From Crocodylus rhombifer (taxonomy: Eukaryota; Chordata; Crocodylia; Crocodylidae), in NCBI GenBank assembly GCA_038503035.1, contig JAVSML010020768.1:1-64000 (forward strand): a stretch of 64,000 bases of DNA. The letters are read 5' to 3'. How positions within the stretch are numbered: the first letter of the stretch is position 1; each line of letters opens with the position of its first letter. Shown piece by piece: positions 36,701 to 50,052 of this stretch. Position numbers and translations under genes: made by a program. The notes beneath the pieces were generated by a model. That model was not told the origin of the DNA, did no database searches, and saw only the letters and a program-made list of their open reading frames with translations.

Positions 36701-39700
36701 ATGCAGGACCCGTGGCCTGTACGTGGCTTCATTCAGCAGCTGCTGGAAGAGATGCTGCTGGCATGGGAAGAACCAACTTCCTGCCATGCAACCCGCACAT
36801 CCCTCTTGCACTGGGAGGACAGAGGATGCTGGCTGCAGCAGCAGGTGGGAGAGGGTGGAGGCCTCCCCTGGGCCGAAGCCTCCAATCTGCTGGAGCTGTT
36901 CTGAGACTGGAGACGGGGACAGGTCCCCATGTGCAGGAGGCTTTTTCACTGCCTGGGGGCTCATGCCCTCCTCCGGGGTAGGAAGCCAGAATCCAGCTAC
37001 GCCGGCCCACTGGGGCAAACGGCTGAGGGAACGGGGTGGAAGTTAGCACAGCTCCCCAGCAGCTTGCATGGACAGTAAGGACAGAAGGGACCTGCGACAT
37101 GCTCCCTGATTCACACCAGTCTGCTGCGAATGGAGCTTGGCTGTGGTGGTGAAGTGACCCCTTCTCTACCTTCACCTGCTCCTGTGATACCCATGGAGCT
37201 TTTGGCTGGAGAGAAAAAGGCTGTTTCAGGCTTGGCCATGATGTCAATAAATGCACATATGTGTCAGAGGGGCTGGCAGTATGGCAGGGGCACCCCTGAA
37301 ATTCAACCCCTCTTTATGCTCACAAGACCCCTTTGCAATGCATCAGTGTGAGCCCTAGTCCAGGAGGCACAGGCTTCCCATGGAAAAGCAGGGCTGGTGG
37401 TGCCTTTGCTGCCATTTACTGAGCTAGGAACTGGCAGGGCCCCAAGCTCGTTTCCAGAGGCGGGTGGTGACATGGGCGCAGGTGGGAGCATCTGTTCCCG
37501 TGGAGAACCCAGGGAAGGAGAAGCTCCAGTGGACGCAGACACTGTTTATCCCGACACCTGGCAGCAGATCCACTTCCAGTCCAGCCAGAAGCCTCGTGGA
37601 CTGTCATCCTCACAGCCGATCCCTGCTGGTGGGGCCTTGGCACCCCCACACTGAGTTAAAGGATGCTCTGCTGACAGCCCACCCTGGTAAGTCCTCTTGG
37701 ATGCTGGACTCTAAATGGCTCCTGGGCTCTCTCTGCTTCACATGGCAGCTTTGAGAGCAAATATTGCAGAGTGTGAGCACCATGGTATCTAGCGATGTTG
37801 TGAGCCAGCAGAGGTTCTTGCCCAGAGTCATGGGACTCAGCTGTGCTGAAGTCCAGTCATGCTTGTGTTTACCTGTTACATCTGCAAGGTGTCCCCAAAT
37901 ATGTGCTGAGAGCAGATGTGCTGAAGCGAGTCTAGCATCCAGCTGAAATCAGAGGCATGCTAAGTGCAAGAGCACTTTTCCACATGCAACCTCACCTGGG
38001 TCTCCTGGCACCTGCAGGTATTGAGGCTTCTCTTTCTTCCCTGGTCTTTCCAGATGGAAGAGCTGGCATGAGGCACAATGACCATACTCTGAACTGTCAC
38101 ATCAGACCAGGGGACATGCTCATGGGGTGGGGGCCGGAGAATGGACCTGGGCCTTTTCTTGGCAACCACAATCCTAAATCCTGACCCCTTTTCTGCACAG
38201 TACTGGAAGGTGTTTTCAACAGACCCTGGCCCCTGCCCTGACAAGTCTGCAGGGCCCAACTGGACTGCTGCAAGGCAGAACCTCTGACTGCTGCTTTGCC
38301 CGCCTATCCTTTGCAACCACTGGGCTTGCCCCATATGCATTACCACTGCTACAGGGGAAAGATGGCCATGTTCCCATTATGGGATGGCAGCAAAAAGAAG
38401 CTGGAAAGCAAATAAGCCCTCAAATACACCCACTCAGCTCAGGTGGTCTTTAGCTGAGGCCCCTCTGCCCCTGCCCCCTCACAGCATGCAGGTCTCCCAC
38501 AGGGCTGCTTTGGTGGTCCTAATTCTCCTGGGTGTCTCAGTGAGGAACTACTGGATCAGCATTTCCCCTGACAGCAGGCAGATCCTTTGTGGTCAGCTGC
38601 TGCAAATGCACATGGCAGGTGAGTCATCCCGGGCTCGCGGGAGGGGCTCAGAGCACCCTCCCATCTCTTGGTCCAGCAGGCCAAGCACTACCCCACAGCA
38701 TGGCTTCTGGCCTTTGAGCACAACCCCTTGGGTCAGACGGATCTCCCCAGCCCATTCTGGGCTGTGCCCATAGGGCCGGTCTCCTCCTGCTTGACCATCT
38801 GAGACCCCAGAAGCCGGTTGTCTTATCCTGGGGAGATGATGTGGGTGCCACTGCGCACCCAAACCACTGTCCTGGGGCAGATCACATTACATGGAAGTCA
38901 ACAACTGGATTCCTGCTGTGAGGCTGCACTTGACCATAACAGGGAAGGAGGTCACTTGCTTCCTGGATAAGGAGAGACCGTGACAAGGCCAAGCCAGACA
39001 AAGAATCATTATCCAGAGACATGTGATGTGTACCCTGAGCCAGAGAGGGGGGAACTGAGCAGTATTTCACTGTACGAATGAGTAGAACACGTGTGCATGC
39101 AATTACCAGCCAGCGTGTGCTCAACATCATCCCAGCTTCCTCAGCTCCATTTGCAAACAACCCTTATGTGCCACTAAAGTGCAGCAGGACTTCAGGCAAT
39201 GGCTAATGAGTGAATGGAGCAAACTGGCTAATTAGAAGGGCACCCGTCAAACACATGATGTCAGGGAGATGATTCATCCCTGCAGCGAGGAGCAGCCAGC
39301 AGGAGGGAGGCCATTGCAGGTACGTGCCCCCAGCTCCCCTGGGGTCGCAGCCTCCAAGACGCACAAGCCCAGCAGCAAGGTGCAGTGGTGCAACAAACTT
39401 CCATCATGCCACATGCCTCAAAGGGATGGAACGATCGAGACAGACCCTCCCTAGAGGCAAGAGGGTCTCTGTGGCCCAGAAAGACCTGGGCTGCTCTGAT
39501 CAATGTGACTGCTGGATGTGACCGCATCTCATGGTGGACCCAACTGCCCTCACAGAGCTGGACCCAGCTTCGGTTCCCACCAGTGCATGGCTCCATCGCC
39601 CTGATGCCAGCCTCACGTCTGACTTGATTGAGAAAGGAGGCTATTTTGGGATACCATGGCATAAGGTGCTAGGCAAAGACTGCCAAGACCTGACCCACAT

Positions 39701-42292
39701 CCCACAAAGTTAATGGGAGCAGGGTCTTGCATGAACAGTTACTGCACTTGAGCAGTGAGACCGGCCCTTTGGGAACAACGCCCTTCCAGGGGAAATATCC
39801 CAAAGCGACCTCTTGCAGCGATAAGCCTCCTGGCTGCATGCTCTGAGGAGCAAGTCAAAGAAGCACCTTCCCTTGCTCCCCAAGTGGTCAGCCCACACTA
39901 TAAGCACCCATGGGCAGCCCTCATTGCCCAGAGCAGAGTGGACACACTGGTTATGGAACTTAGTCCTGGTTATGGGATTTGCCAGGGGCTGCATCTGTCC
40001 ATCTACCCCCGAGATGGGCCCATTTCAAGTATGAGTACAGAGAGGTCAGGTGAGGGGCAGTCCAGGCAGCAGGCAGGGAAGTGCCTGAAACCATCCTGTT
40101 TCACGCCCACACTGCTCTTACCTGCATCGGCCTGGAGAACATGTTGGTCAGCACTGCCTTCCGGGCTTCTGAGTATTTGTCAGCACCAAACGTTTCATTC
40201 AAGCTTTTCTGGGAGGAGAGAAGGGGGTGGAAAAAAAACAGGTAAGAGCTGGAAACTCTTGCAGGGGTGAGAGTGGGTACAACCAAAAACTCTTCTGCCT
40301 GCTGCTGTCAAGTTGCCACAGGGATCCCAGAACACGCTGGCACTTGAATACAAATCCTCTCTCCCCTAGCTGCACCGGCTGAAATGCATGCAGCTAAAAT
40401 GCTTCTCTCAATCCCTATTCTCCTCTGCGAGCACAGCCGGGTTGGCCACAGCAGGGCTCCTCATGGTCCCTGCCAGCTGAACTGGGCCCAGCAGGATGAC
40501 ACTGGCTGAGATGCCCCACGCTGCTCTGCATATCGCTCCCGAGGGCAGGGCATGTGAAGCACAGCGACACAAGGAGAGGTCTCTGGCGTGCAGGGGGCCG
40601 CTATACTGTCCTCCTCTCCTTCCCTCAGCCTGCAGATGGAAGGCCAGGGCCCTTGTGACTTAGAAACACAGGACTGGAAGGGACCAGCACAAAGCAGGGT
40701 GTTCCTACACGACCCCAGACAGGTGGCTGTTCAGCCTCTAAACTTGTTCAGTCAGGCAGATGTCCCTGAATGGACCAGCTGGCTTTCAGAGCAGACACCT
40801 GAGGGATGCGTCAGGCTGAAGGGGCTCCTATGTGGGGCTAGCAGCAAGCAGCACTTCCTTGGTGAGAGAGGCTGCAATAGTTCAAGGCTTGGCCATAACC
40901 ACCAGGTCCCTCTTAGGAACTTCCTCCAGGATTTGTCCATTTAAGCCTCGGCCCAGGCCTTTGCTTTGGGTGGGACAATCCCAGATTTAATAAGACATGC
41001 TAACAGCAGCATTAATACACTGGGCTCCGAGAGTCCTTTGCCTTACACAGCCCCAGTCCCAAAGAGGGGGCCATATACTGCCTGCTTCCTGGGGGACTGG
41101 TCTGTCTCCTGTTACAGAGCACTGGGCACTTTTCTTCCTTCAGTGCATTTGCCAGGACAAACCCCACACTGAAGCGCAGCAGTAAGTGACTTGGCCAAGC
41201 CCACGTAGTCAGTAGGTGGCGGAGCTGGGGCACCTTGCACTGAGGTGCAGATCTGCTACGTGGGCAGTGCTCCTGGGGACGTGGCGGGATGGAGCTGAGC
41301 TTCCCCCTTCTCCTGGATTCTGTGACTGCTCTGCCTGACGATCCTGTGCTCGTCACACCACTCTGCTTCCCAGTCCAGGCCAGCCACTAAGCTCCCCTGT
41401 AAGCCATGCACTTCACCCCAGCTCTCTGCTGGACTGCCCGTCCTTGTCTGACAGGACACGTGGGGACAAACCAGCTCCTGCCTCCGCAGTTCAGGAGACA
41501 AAGAGCTGGATTCACACCTCAGCTGCTTCCCCCCTTCCTCATTCTTAGCTGCCGGCTGCCACCCCCGGGGAGGATGGCTTGAGCTAACAGCCAAGGCCTA
41601 ACAGTCCAGCCCACCTGTTGCTTTTAGTGCCAAAAGTCCATTGCCACATGCTGCGGAGGAACACCCAGCTCTCTCTACAGGCATGGGAGACGGGAGAAGC
41701 CAACCTGCTGTGTGGGGCTGGTGCTCATGAACTTGGCCAGAGCACAACCAGTCTAGTGCCGTGCCCCCCATTCCCTGGCCCATGGCTGGGGTGACAAGTA
41801 GGGGTCGCCATGGCAGTGGCTGCCAGAGGAGGGCGTTTTGCTGCTCCTGGACCGCCACCTGCCCGTAACAGCTGAAAGGGGGAGAGCGGCTCCCATTCCC
41901 AAGCAGCCTGGTCCCAGCTTGGCTGGCTCTGGGCGCAGCACATTCCCTGCCAGAGTGCTGCATGCTGCAGGAGGCCGGGCACAAGGCACAGAGGCTGGGG
42001 AGCAGGTAACCATCTGTGACAAGACTGCAGCCAGGCCACGTCGAGAGACGGGGGAGCAACCTTGCTCCCCGAGGCACCAACCCCCTTTTCCTTGGGCCCC
42101 CGGCTCACGTGCAAAGCCCCGGCACTGCTGAAGTTGATGCCCAGCCCCATCTGGTCACAGAACTCCATGAGGTCGTTCAGCATCTTGGTCTGGGGCGGTG
42201 GGTGGCGGCGCAGCAGGGCCTGGGCAGGGAAGGAGCGGTAGATCTGATGGGCCACCGCCATGTTGGCCAGAAGCATGAACTCCTCCACCAGC
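27650..42292 (-). CDS. DIS3L2: DIS3L2, DIS3-like 3'-5' exoribonuclease 2, last seven coding exons (5' part outside window)
   Basis: Minus-strand exons in transcription order: 42292-42109, 40208-40122, 32925-32778, 32300-32170, 31534-31430, 30303-30202, 27751-27650 (TGA 27652-27650). They join in one frame for 285 residues. DIS3L2 is a cytoplasmic RNase II/RNB-family enzyme that degrades uridylated RNAs, including pre-let-7, independently of the exosome. The visible part covers the C-terminal RNB domain ([41 protein letters not shown]) and the S1-like RNA-binding domain ([45 protein letters not shown]). The wording fits DIS3L2 rather than DIS3 or DIS3L. The catalytic Asp cluster and cold-shock domains lie upstream, outside the window. 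The protein ends [13 protein letters not shown], shorter than the human protein as I remember it, which has a longer acidic tail. Confidence 0.95.
30202..30303 (-). CDS. DIS3L2: DIS3L2 exon (S1 domain, second half)
   Basis: Thirty-four codons, phase 0. Encodes [20 protein letters not shown] and an acidic/Gln stretch, donor GTAACA. Confidence 0.93.
31430..31534 (-). CDS. DIS3L2: DIS3L2 exon (S1 domain, first half)
   Basis: Thirty-five codons, phase 0. Encodes [20 protein letters not shown] and the [13 protein letters not shown] strands. Donor GTAAGT. Confidence 0.94.
32170..32300 (-). CDS. DIS3L2: DIS3L2 exon ([17 protein letters not shown])
   Basis: 131 bases. Acceptor is CCTTCCTAG, donor GTAAGG. 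Encodes the linker after RNB, with [13 protein letters not shown], and the first strand toward the S1 domain (ELFFSVFVR). Confidence 0.94.
32778..32925 (-). CDS. DIS3L2: DIS3L2 exon (RNB C-terminal motif SPIRRY)
   Basis: 148 bases encoding [20 protein letters not shown], the [18 protein letters not shown] core conserved across RNase II proteins, and HRLLSASL. Splits a Gly codon after one base (donor GTACGT). Confidence 0.96.
32926..40121 (-). other. DIS3L2: DIS3L2 intron (7.2 kb)
   Basis: The flanking exons join directly in frame (PMQ to MALYF), so nothing inside need be coding. It holds mostly unique sequence with a notable palindromic site near 36540. No gene supported. Confidence 0.65.
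36539..36558. promoter_or_regulatory. Palindromic TTAATTAA core with inverted flanks
   Basis: TGTGGTTTAATTAACAACCA: a homeodomain-type TTAATTAA core flanked by TGGTT and AACCA arms, with TGTGGTTT also fitting a RUNX site. A regulatory role is inference only. Confidence 0.3.
40122..40208 (-). CDS. DIS3L2: DIS3L2 exon ([12 protein letters not shown])
   Basis: Twenty-nine codons, phase 0 at both ends, acceptor CTCCTCCCAG and donor GTAAGA. Ends FSRPMQ, directly before MALYF of the next exon. Confidence 0.94.
40209..42108 (-). other. DIS3L2: DIS3L2 intron with possible CR1 remnant
   Basis: 1.9 kb. A segment around 40660-40935 starts like an antisense CR1 3' end (TAGAAACACAGGACTGGAAG), but the rest is decayed. 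Confidence 0.4.
42109..42292 (-). CDS. DIS3L2: DIS3L2 exon (RNB domain, [15 protein letters not shown])
   Basis: 184 bases. Starts with one base completing a codon (acceptor TTGCTGCAG) and ends in phase at CAC with donor GTGAGC. Encodes helices of the RNB domain with the conserved EEFMLLAN and RRHPPP segments. Confidence 0.95.
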
Positions 42293-45200
42293 CTGCAGCA
42301 AGACAAGACAAGGCACCAGGCGAATCAGCATGGGTGGGCAGTGGGAAGGAGTCTGGGTGCTTGGCTTTAAAACAGAGAGTAGTGATTAGCTGCTGTTACA
42401 GGGGGTACTGAGGCCTAGGATGGCAGCCAGGTCCCCCAAAGTCCTCTCCCTGACCAAGGTTCCCCTGGGACAGGTGCCGACAAGCAGAAACCAGCAACAC
42501 GCTGACAGCCCCAATGACAGTAAAATCATTCTGCTCCAGGTCCTTTTATCTCCTGAAATGCTTGACAAGAAAAACAGGTGTAAGGGGAGAGATAGCACAG
42601 AAGACAAACACGGATAGCTGTCACCTGAAGCCAGAGAAAACAGTGTGCCCCCACCCCTCCCCTTAGTGTTGCCCACTCCGGGAACGACCTGTGTGGTCCA
42701 GGCCAGCTCTGGGATACATCAGGGCCCACAGCAGAACTGCGAAGGGACGGACGGCAAAGAAAGCACCGCAGCTTTTCTAGCTGTGGGGCTGATTGTCCAA
42801 TAAAGGCAACACTGGCACGATCTACAGCTTCTTGCCCTCGCTGCAGAGCCCTGGAGACTCGTCCGAGCTAGTGAGAACTCCTCTTGCACGCCACTAAAAA
42901 CACAGGCCGTGGATGGGAGCCTTGTGAGCCACGAGCAGCAAAAGGCGGCAAACCACAGCCTCCGAGGCCCTCCCGTGGGCGCCGGAGGGCTAGGCTGCCA
43001 GCTGGGAGACTGCATCGCTGGAGACGGGTTTAACGGGGCTTAGAGAGATGCATTTGAATGAGCTGTACATCGTTTGCTCCAGGGACCCCAGCCGCTCTCA
43101 AGCAGCGAAAACTGCCAAAAGAGATAATGGAGCAGTAACAGCCACTGTGCGCTCCCAGCACTGTGGGCATGGTGCTCAGCACTGCTCGTGAGCCGTGTGG
43201 CTGCACCACAGCTCCTGAAGGAGATCTCCAGAGCTGGACCCCAAGAGCTTTTACGGCTGCTTTGTGGGAGCAGGGCAGTACCCCGCTGTGCTCTCTCACT
43301 GCAGGGAGAGCCGTGGAAGCTGGGAAGCTGCTGCCTGCACTGCTGAAGCGACTGCCTGCTGTGTGCACTGCAGTACGGTGCCTCCACCCCAGCCCCATCG
43401 CATGGTCTGCCATACGTGCAAAGTGCCCAGGAGGGAAAGGAGACAATTAAAGGCAAAGCCCGGGGGAGGAACAAGTCTCAGGCAGCTGCAGTCAGCAATG
43501 AAAATGGGGGCCTTTCATGGAAAAGAACCCCACCAGGCACACAGATATCACCTCTCCTTAGGGCCGGAGGAGCCTGCTATTTTCTGCAGGCTTTATGGTC
43601 TCTCATGCCAATGGAGCATAATGACCTTGCCTTCCAAGCCCCTGATGCCCTCCCTGCAGCCCCAGGTCCAGGAGAGGTGCAGATAACATGGGATGAGAGA
43701 AGGGTCCCAGTCTGTTACCAATCAAAAGCACTATAAACACCAGATGCTGCTACTGGGTCCATGGAGATTGCACTTTTTGATAACCCTCCCACATCAGGTG
43801 TACAGAACTAAGGCTAGGAACAGACACGGCTGTGTCCCGGGACCAGCTGTGCCTGTATTTGTCCTGGGACAGAAGTGTCCCATCAGGATTTAGCTGAAGG
43901 CACTGCCGCATTTCTGCCACTGATTCAATGATGCAAACCCGGACAACCACACAGATGTCACTTTGCGATGTCGCCGGACAAACCATTCGCGTTTCTTATC
44001 TCGTGCACCCTTGTAAGGCTTGTCCTGGGACAACAGACATGGCCGTCTCAATGACTGCACTTTATCTTGGGTTAAAACGGTGCAGATGCAATATCTGTTG
44101 TAGCCTAGGTAAGTAATGGCAGGTCCCCCCTCCTCCCCGAACAGGAGCTGGGTGCACTTGGGATGTCTCAAAGGGGAACGCCGTGAATCCAACCGAGCTG
44201 CAGCTGTTCTGGTGGAGTTCGACCAGTAGATGGCAACCTCGGTCCCCGTATGGTGGCTGGTACCCAGCCGCGGCATCCAGCAGCTAACTGCCCGGGGCGC
44301 AAGAGTTTCTAACGGGCCGGAGTGGGTTCAACCAGCACTGCTTTTTTGGGGGGGCCCAGTCCAAGAGGGTTAAAACCACCCCCTCACACCTCCTAGTCTT
44401 GTTTTTAGCAGGTCACTGGAGAAGCAGGAATGCATTGACAGGAGCTTGGTACCCACACAGGGTGAGGAGCTGACCTCCCAGCCTGCGCTGTGCCGGTGAG
44501 CTCCGGTAACCAGTGCCAGTGGCAAAGGCAACTGCCACCCCTAACACGGTTAAATGAAACATCTAGACAGGCAACGGCTTTGCTCTGCTTTTGGGCACGT
44601 GACACTTTGCAAAGCAAAGGGAGAGACTTATGGTCCTAGCTAGAGCCCAGTTGATGGGGGCAGCTGTCCCTGCGGGACTGGTCTATGGTGTTATGCCGAC
44701 AGCTAGGAGCCCTCAGCTCCCAAATCCTGGCTGTCTGCTGAATATGACCGACATCAAGTCTCCACTGCAGCAAGGTGCAAAATCTTCCTAAAGCCAAGGC
44801 AGTAACACACCCAAGGAGGAAATTCCTTCCTAATCCCGGGCGCTCGGCAGGTGCCCTCTGTCCAGAAGCACGAGGGCTTACAGCTTTTGTAATGCTTTAT
44901 CCGAACCAGAGTGTGCTCAGATTAAACTGTTGCTGCTTACCAAAAGTGTCTGATCCTTCGCTCTGCGTCTCCGTGGTGTCTCGGGCTGTGAATTCCCCAG
45001 AGTCGCGGGGCGTTGTGTTAAAAGTGCTTTGATCTGTTAATGTTTTACCTTTCATTTCACTGGGGGGTTACCATGCTTGTGCCACGAAAGCTATGCTGGG
45101 AGCACGTGAGCAATGGCTCCCAGCATTTTGTTACCGTAGACACCTCTATCGTCTGCATCCCTTCTGACCGCCCTTTAAAGTACAAAGAGCATCCTGTGCC

Positions 45201-45747
45201 GCCTCGTCTCCCTGCACACACGCTTCGATCCTGGCTTGCTAAGCTCCACGCCGGGAGCCCTCTGACAGCATCGCAGTCCAGACCCGCTACTTGAGTCCCA
45301 GTTGGCTCGAGGAGTGATGCTAGAAAACCAACTGGCTTGGCAATGTGGGTGGAGGGAGTCAAGGTGACAGCGGCTAAGAGCCTGCATCTGTGGCATGGCA
45401 GGAGCCAAGCACAGCCTGCTCGAGGCTGGTGTCGAAAACCCCTGGGTGGAAGGCTTTGGAAGAGAAGCTAATTAAAGCAACGCCTCCTGCCGGGAAGGTG
45501 AAACCTAATGGGGGAGAATACTCCAGGGCTTGAAAGCTGAGATCTAGGCGAAGCTCCTCCATTGCTTCCTCCTCTCCTCTGAACAGCTGCTTGCACACCA
45601 GTGGCCCAAGACTCACGAGTGACCCCGTGACAGACCCACACGCTCGCACGCAGCAAGGAACAAGGCTGCGTAGGGCAACTTATGTGCTGCCAGAGGGAGG
45701 CTAACGAGGACAGATTAACACATAATGAGAAATACCTTGACTACATC

Positions 45748-45825
45748 TGACCCCAGCGCTCAATGGACCCCAGCACTCGATGATCTACTGAGGTCTCTTC
45801 TGACCCTAAAAAAAATCTATGAAAT
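45748..45825 (+). mobile_element. CR1 3' tail fragment
   Basis: Short sense fragment: ACTCGATGATCTACTGAGGT, then CTTCTGACCCT and a terminal CTATGAAAT-type unit. Confidence 0.6.
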
Positions 45826-48004
45826 TGTTGAAAGTGGGACCCCTCCAGCCCCTGGCTTGGGAGAGATGCTGCAGTCACTGGAAGCACAGGGCGCTCCATT
45901 GCAAAGCTCGCTGGTCACTTCCATCATAACTTATTCTTTAGGACCACAATTTTGTCTCGTCTTTGCAACCAGGAGATGCTCCTTGGGCTTTATCGGGGTT
46001 GCTGTTCTTAGTTTCAGCAAAACAGGTGGGAGTCGTCTGAGCTCTGCAGGGGCAAAAGAGGCGTGAGCATTCAAGGCCTTGCTCGCTGGTGGTCTTGTGG
46101 TCTGGGACTCAGCCCCTGGGGAAGAGCTCTGCAGGGGGATGGTGCCTGCTGGAAAAATCCCACGCAGGTAACGGGGTCTGGACACATCTGGGCTAAGACA
46201 AAGCAGCTCCTGCCACAAGTGGGAGCCCGATGGAGCTGGGGGGCACGAGCTGGCCCTTCTGCTCGGTGTCAGTGAGGTTACCCGCTTGGGCAGGGAAACT
46301 GGGTCTGTGGCTCAGAACCGCTAGGGCTGGAGGAGGCCAAATCCTGCCCTGCAGAGAGGACTGAGGACATTATTAAAAAAGCACCCGAAATGCTTTCTTC
46401 TTCAGAGCTCATGCAGGCCCGGGGTTTTGCTGGCATGCTGTGCGGCTTCCCTGCAGGCGAAGGCACAGCTTGGGCCATGACTTGATCTGGTCTACTGGGC
46501 TGTAAAGGCTGAAGCTGAGCTTGAACAAGGAGGGGCTGCAGGCACCACCAGGGCAGGCTGCTTTCTCCCCTGCCCCAGGCACGCGCCTGCCCACTGGAGA
46601 AACCCAGCCGTCGCTGGACCCTCACCTGGCAGAGCTGCAAGCAAGGAAGCCTCAAGCGAGGCCCCAAAGCCCTGGGCACCCCTGCCTGCTTGCAGCAGGC
46701 CGTCTGCACGGAGAGCCATGCCCCAGGTCGCAGCTCCGGCTTGCGCTTCTGAAGGGTGCGCGCAGGGCTCCGAGTCAGCACATGCTGCTTTGTGCTTCGG
46801 AAAAAAGAAATGGATCATGAGGCAGCCTGGAGCTGAAGGGCGCCTGGCAGGGCCCCGGGGCCAGCTCCGCAGCCTGGCTCCGGCGTTAATGGGAGCGGAG
46901 CACCGAAACGCTGCGAACTGTCGGCAGGTCAAACGGCAAGAGGAGGTTTTTTTTCCCCTCCCTCCTCAAACAGCCGAGCGCGGAGCTTGGCTCGGTGCGC
47001 CTGGCAGGCGGGAGCCCAAAGAAAAATATTTCATGGCTAAAAAAAATGGAGACAGAGAGACGAGTGCATTTGAGTTTGCACTGAATGAATCCCATGTGAA
47101 ATTCACTCCAGCGCCATCGCTACAGTTTCCTCTGGATCCGCTGAGCTATCCTTGGCTCCCGGCTGCCTCCAGTCCCATAAACAATTGGATCTGAACTTTT
47201 GCCCTTTTGTGCACTCATGCGCGGTTTCCATCGCCCTCTGGCGCGGGGCGGTGGGGGGCAGAGCAGGTGCTGGCCCCTCTCCCTGGAGCCGCAGCCTTGC
47301 TCCCGGGGCCTGCCGAAGGACGGGCTCTCCGACCCGTTCGCTGCATCGTTCGGAGCGTGTCTATGGAAGAGGGGGGGAGGGCAGGCGAAGTGCTCTGTAA
47401 CACGCGTGTGCTTCCTTCCCCGTCCCTCCGAATACCCAGAATCTGCTCATGAATTACGGCCTTGACAAGAGTTGGTGGGTGAAACTCTATAGCCTGCCTT
47501 ACGCAAGGGGTCAGACGAAGGGCAGCGCTTTCAAAGCCATCCTCGTCCCGTTTTCAGGAGCGACTCGGGGCACATGCCAGCAGGCTGCGAGCTGCGAGCC
47601 AGCGGGCTGCGAGCGAGCGCAGGCTCCCGACGCACCAGCTCTTCTGAAGGGTCTCGGACACTTTGAAAACAGGATCTGGGCGATCTCCAATATTCAAACC
47701 CGGTGGCTGCTGGCCTCAAAAATCCCCAAATCCACGGGACCCAGGAGGGCTCACGTCACAGCAAGAAAACCAAGAGCCTGACTTGATGGCACGCCCCCTC
47801 ATGGGCACCTCAGGCACTCCTGTTACATGGAAAACACAGCGGTAAATTCAGGAGAGACACCCCCCTTCTGAGATCCTGGGGGCGAGGGGTTGTAATGCGG
47901 TAACGCTGCTGCATGACTTTTCTGAGCTCCTACTCCATGCTCTGCCCGGTAAGCTTCACACAGGACATTAGTCGAAAGGGTTATTGCACTGGAGAAGGCT
48001 CAAG

Positions 48005-48280
48005 TCCAGGTCGGGTATTTCACCACTTCTCTAGGGGCCAGTCCCAAGACTTGGCCAGCCCCGCAGTCAGAAGGTTCCTCCTCATCTCCAATCTCAATCT
48101 GCCTTGCTGCAGCTTGAAGCCATCACTCCTAATCCTGTCCCCCACGGCCACCGAGAAAAGCCCGGCTCCGTCCTCTCTGTAATCAGCTTTTTGAAGGCTG
48201 CTGTTAAATCCCCTCTCAGTCTTCTCTTCTCCAGACCAGATAACCCAAAGTCTTTCATTGCAGAAAGACTCCCTAGTGGA
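48005..48280 (-). mobile_element. CR1 fragment, antisense
   Basis: Reads as the reverse of a CR1 C-terminal region. Typical pieces are AAGGTTCCTCCTCATCTCCA, CTTGCTGCAGCTTGAAGCCA and CTCTCAGTCTTCTCTTCTCC. The minus strand carries a decayed frame with LEKRRLRGDLTAAFKKL, a CR1 signature. Confidence 0.75.
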
Positions 48281-50052
48281 TCGCTGGACTGGCCGAGCCA
48301 TGGCACGCTCCCTCCTGATTGCGGGCAGCTCATGTGGGTCTTCTTGGACAAAAGGTGACCAGTGGGGACCTGATCGTGATGCACACGGACCGAGGGGGTC
48401 ACATTTCCAAACAGAAAGTAGCATCACTACGCGGGGAAGCGGGGGCAGGTGAGAGATCCTCCTTGCTTCTGGCATCGACTGCGGTGGTTGTTCTCCTGTC
48501 CCCCTGGCCCGGACGCTCAATTCTCTTCACTGAATTGAACCGAATCCTGCTCTTTCTAAGGTCTGGCCTCACTGGAAGCTATTCAGGTTGGGTAACCAAT
48601 TGGTGCATAAAACTGCAGCATCCTGTATTCAGACGGAGGGCGGATGAAATCCCAGTCACACCACGGACAGCCTCTCCAAAGGTTACCACGTTCATGCCAT
48701 CTTCCTTTGTCGCATCAATTTGTTGTCATTCTGTCTCAAGACCAAGCTAAAGGCCAGTGCCTCCATCTCGTTTCTGGCACCAGACAGAGATTTTTGCTGC
48801 TTATATTCCTTTCCAATCTTCAGCTTAACCTACCGACTCTCCTGCTGCTCTCCAGGAGTAAGAGAAGTGTCTTCCTATGCCTCCTCACTGCCCAGCTGTT
48901 CGGGTCTGCGCCCCTTTTCCAACCCCTTCCGATATTTCAGGTTCGTTTCTGGATCTGAACACAAGGCAATGGTAGGATGAGGCAGAGCGACTAAGAGAGC
49001 GTCAGATTTGGGTTTCAAAACCAAAGGGAATTCTTGGCCTTGAGAACGCACACTGCCTTCCTTCTTGAGCAGAAGCGCACTCGGCTTGGACGGTAAAAGC
49101 CCAGCGCACTCCCGGGAGAACGGGTCGCGTGTGCTTACAGACGCCCATTCTAGGCAAGGATCCTCTCCTTCCCTTATGCCCTCATGCAGTGGCTCTCAAT
49201 GGCTGCAGATTCACAGCATCCCTTGGAAAATACCGACTTTTAGCTTTCCTTCATATTTTAACTCTGGAACAATAGCAGCAACTCTTCTGTTGCAAACAAC
49301 TTAGAAGACCCACAAAAGGTCAAAATATTTGACTTTCGGGATCCCCGTTTGAAATCTGTTGTGAATCGCGTGCAAATGTTTGCAAACCTAATGACACTAG
49401 TATTGCCATAGCACCTTTGAAAGGATCCTACAGCATCCCAGGGTGCTGCAGGAGAATCACGCCCTAGATGATCAAAGATATAACCTGTACATCACGCAGG
49501 AGGAACCATGCCCTATCTCATCTCCCAGCCCAATTAAATATAATGGTAATTACATTTGAGATAACAGACTTTGATGCATCTTCCAATCTAGGAAGGACAA
49601 AACAACTGTAATACCAGTAAATTTGGGGATCATAAACAGGAGAGGAGAAACAGAACACCATATCTGATATGGGAAAAGGGAGAGGCAATAAGTTAAAAAC
49701 TCCACAATGGTGCTTTACGTCACTTCTCGAGCACAATGATGTTTGAAGGGCACTGCCCAACACGATGGACCAAAGTCAGCGCTGCCTTTCCCTATGTGCA
49801 AAGTAAAATGTTATCACATGGTAACAGCAGTGCTTCCCAAGTATTGTGGTATTCAGATGTGGGAAGGGCCTCAACACTGTGATGGTACTCGAGAAAATAA
49901 TCAACAGATGTTTACAGTTCCTGTGTGGGCTTATTCAGGGTGCAGGGATGTCTGCTCCTATCTGAAACTCCTGCTGGAACTCAAGAACAAAGCCTGGCTG
50001 TCCCTGCATTAGTGCCAGCCTGCCCATAGCAAATTGCCTGCTCTATACCAGC

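Noticed and set aside
43800..44130. Possible MITE-like element in the DIS3L2 intron
   Set aside because: Some paired words (CTGGGACA...) suggest symmetry, but no clear terminal repeats or target duplication could be defined by eye.
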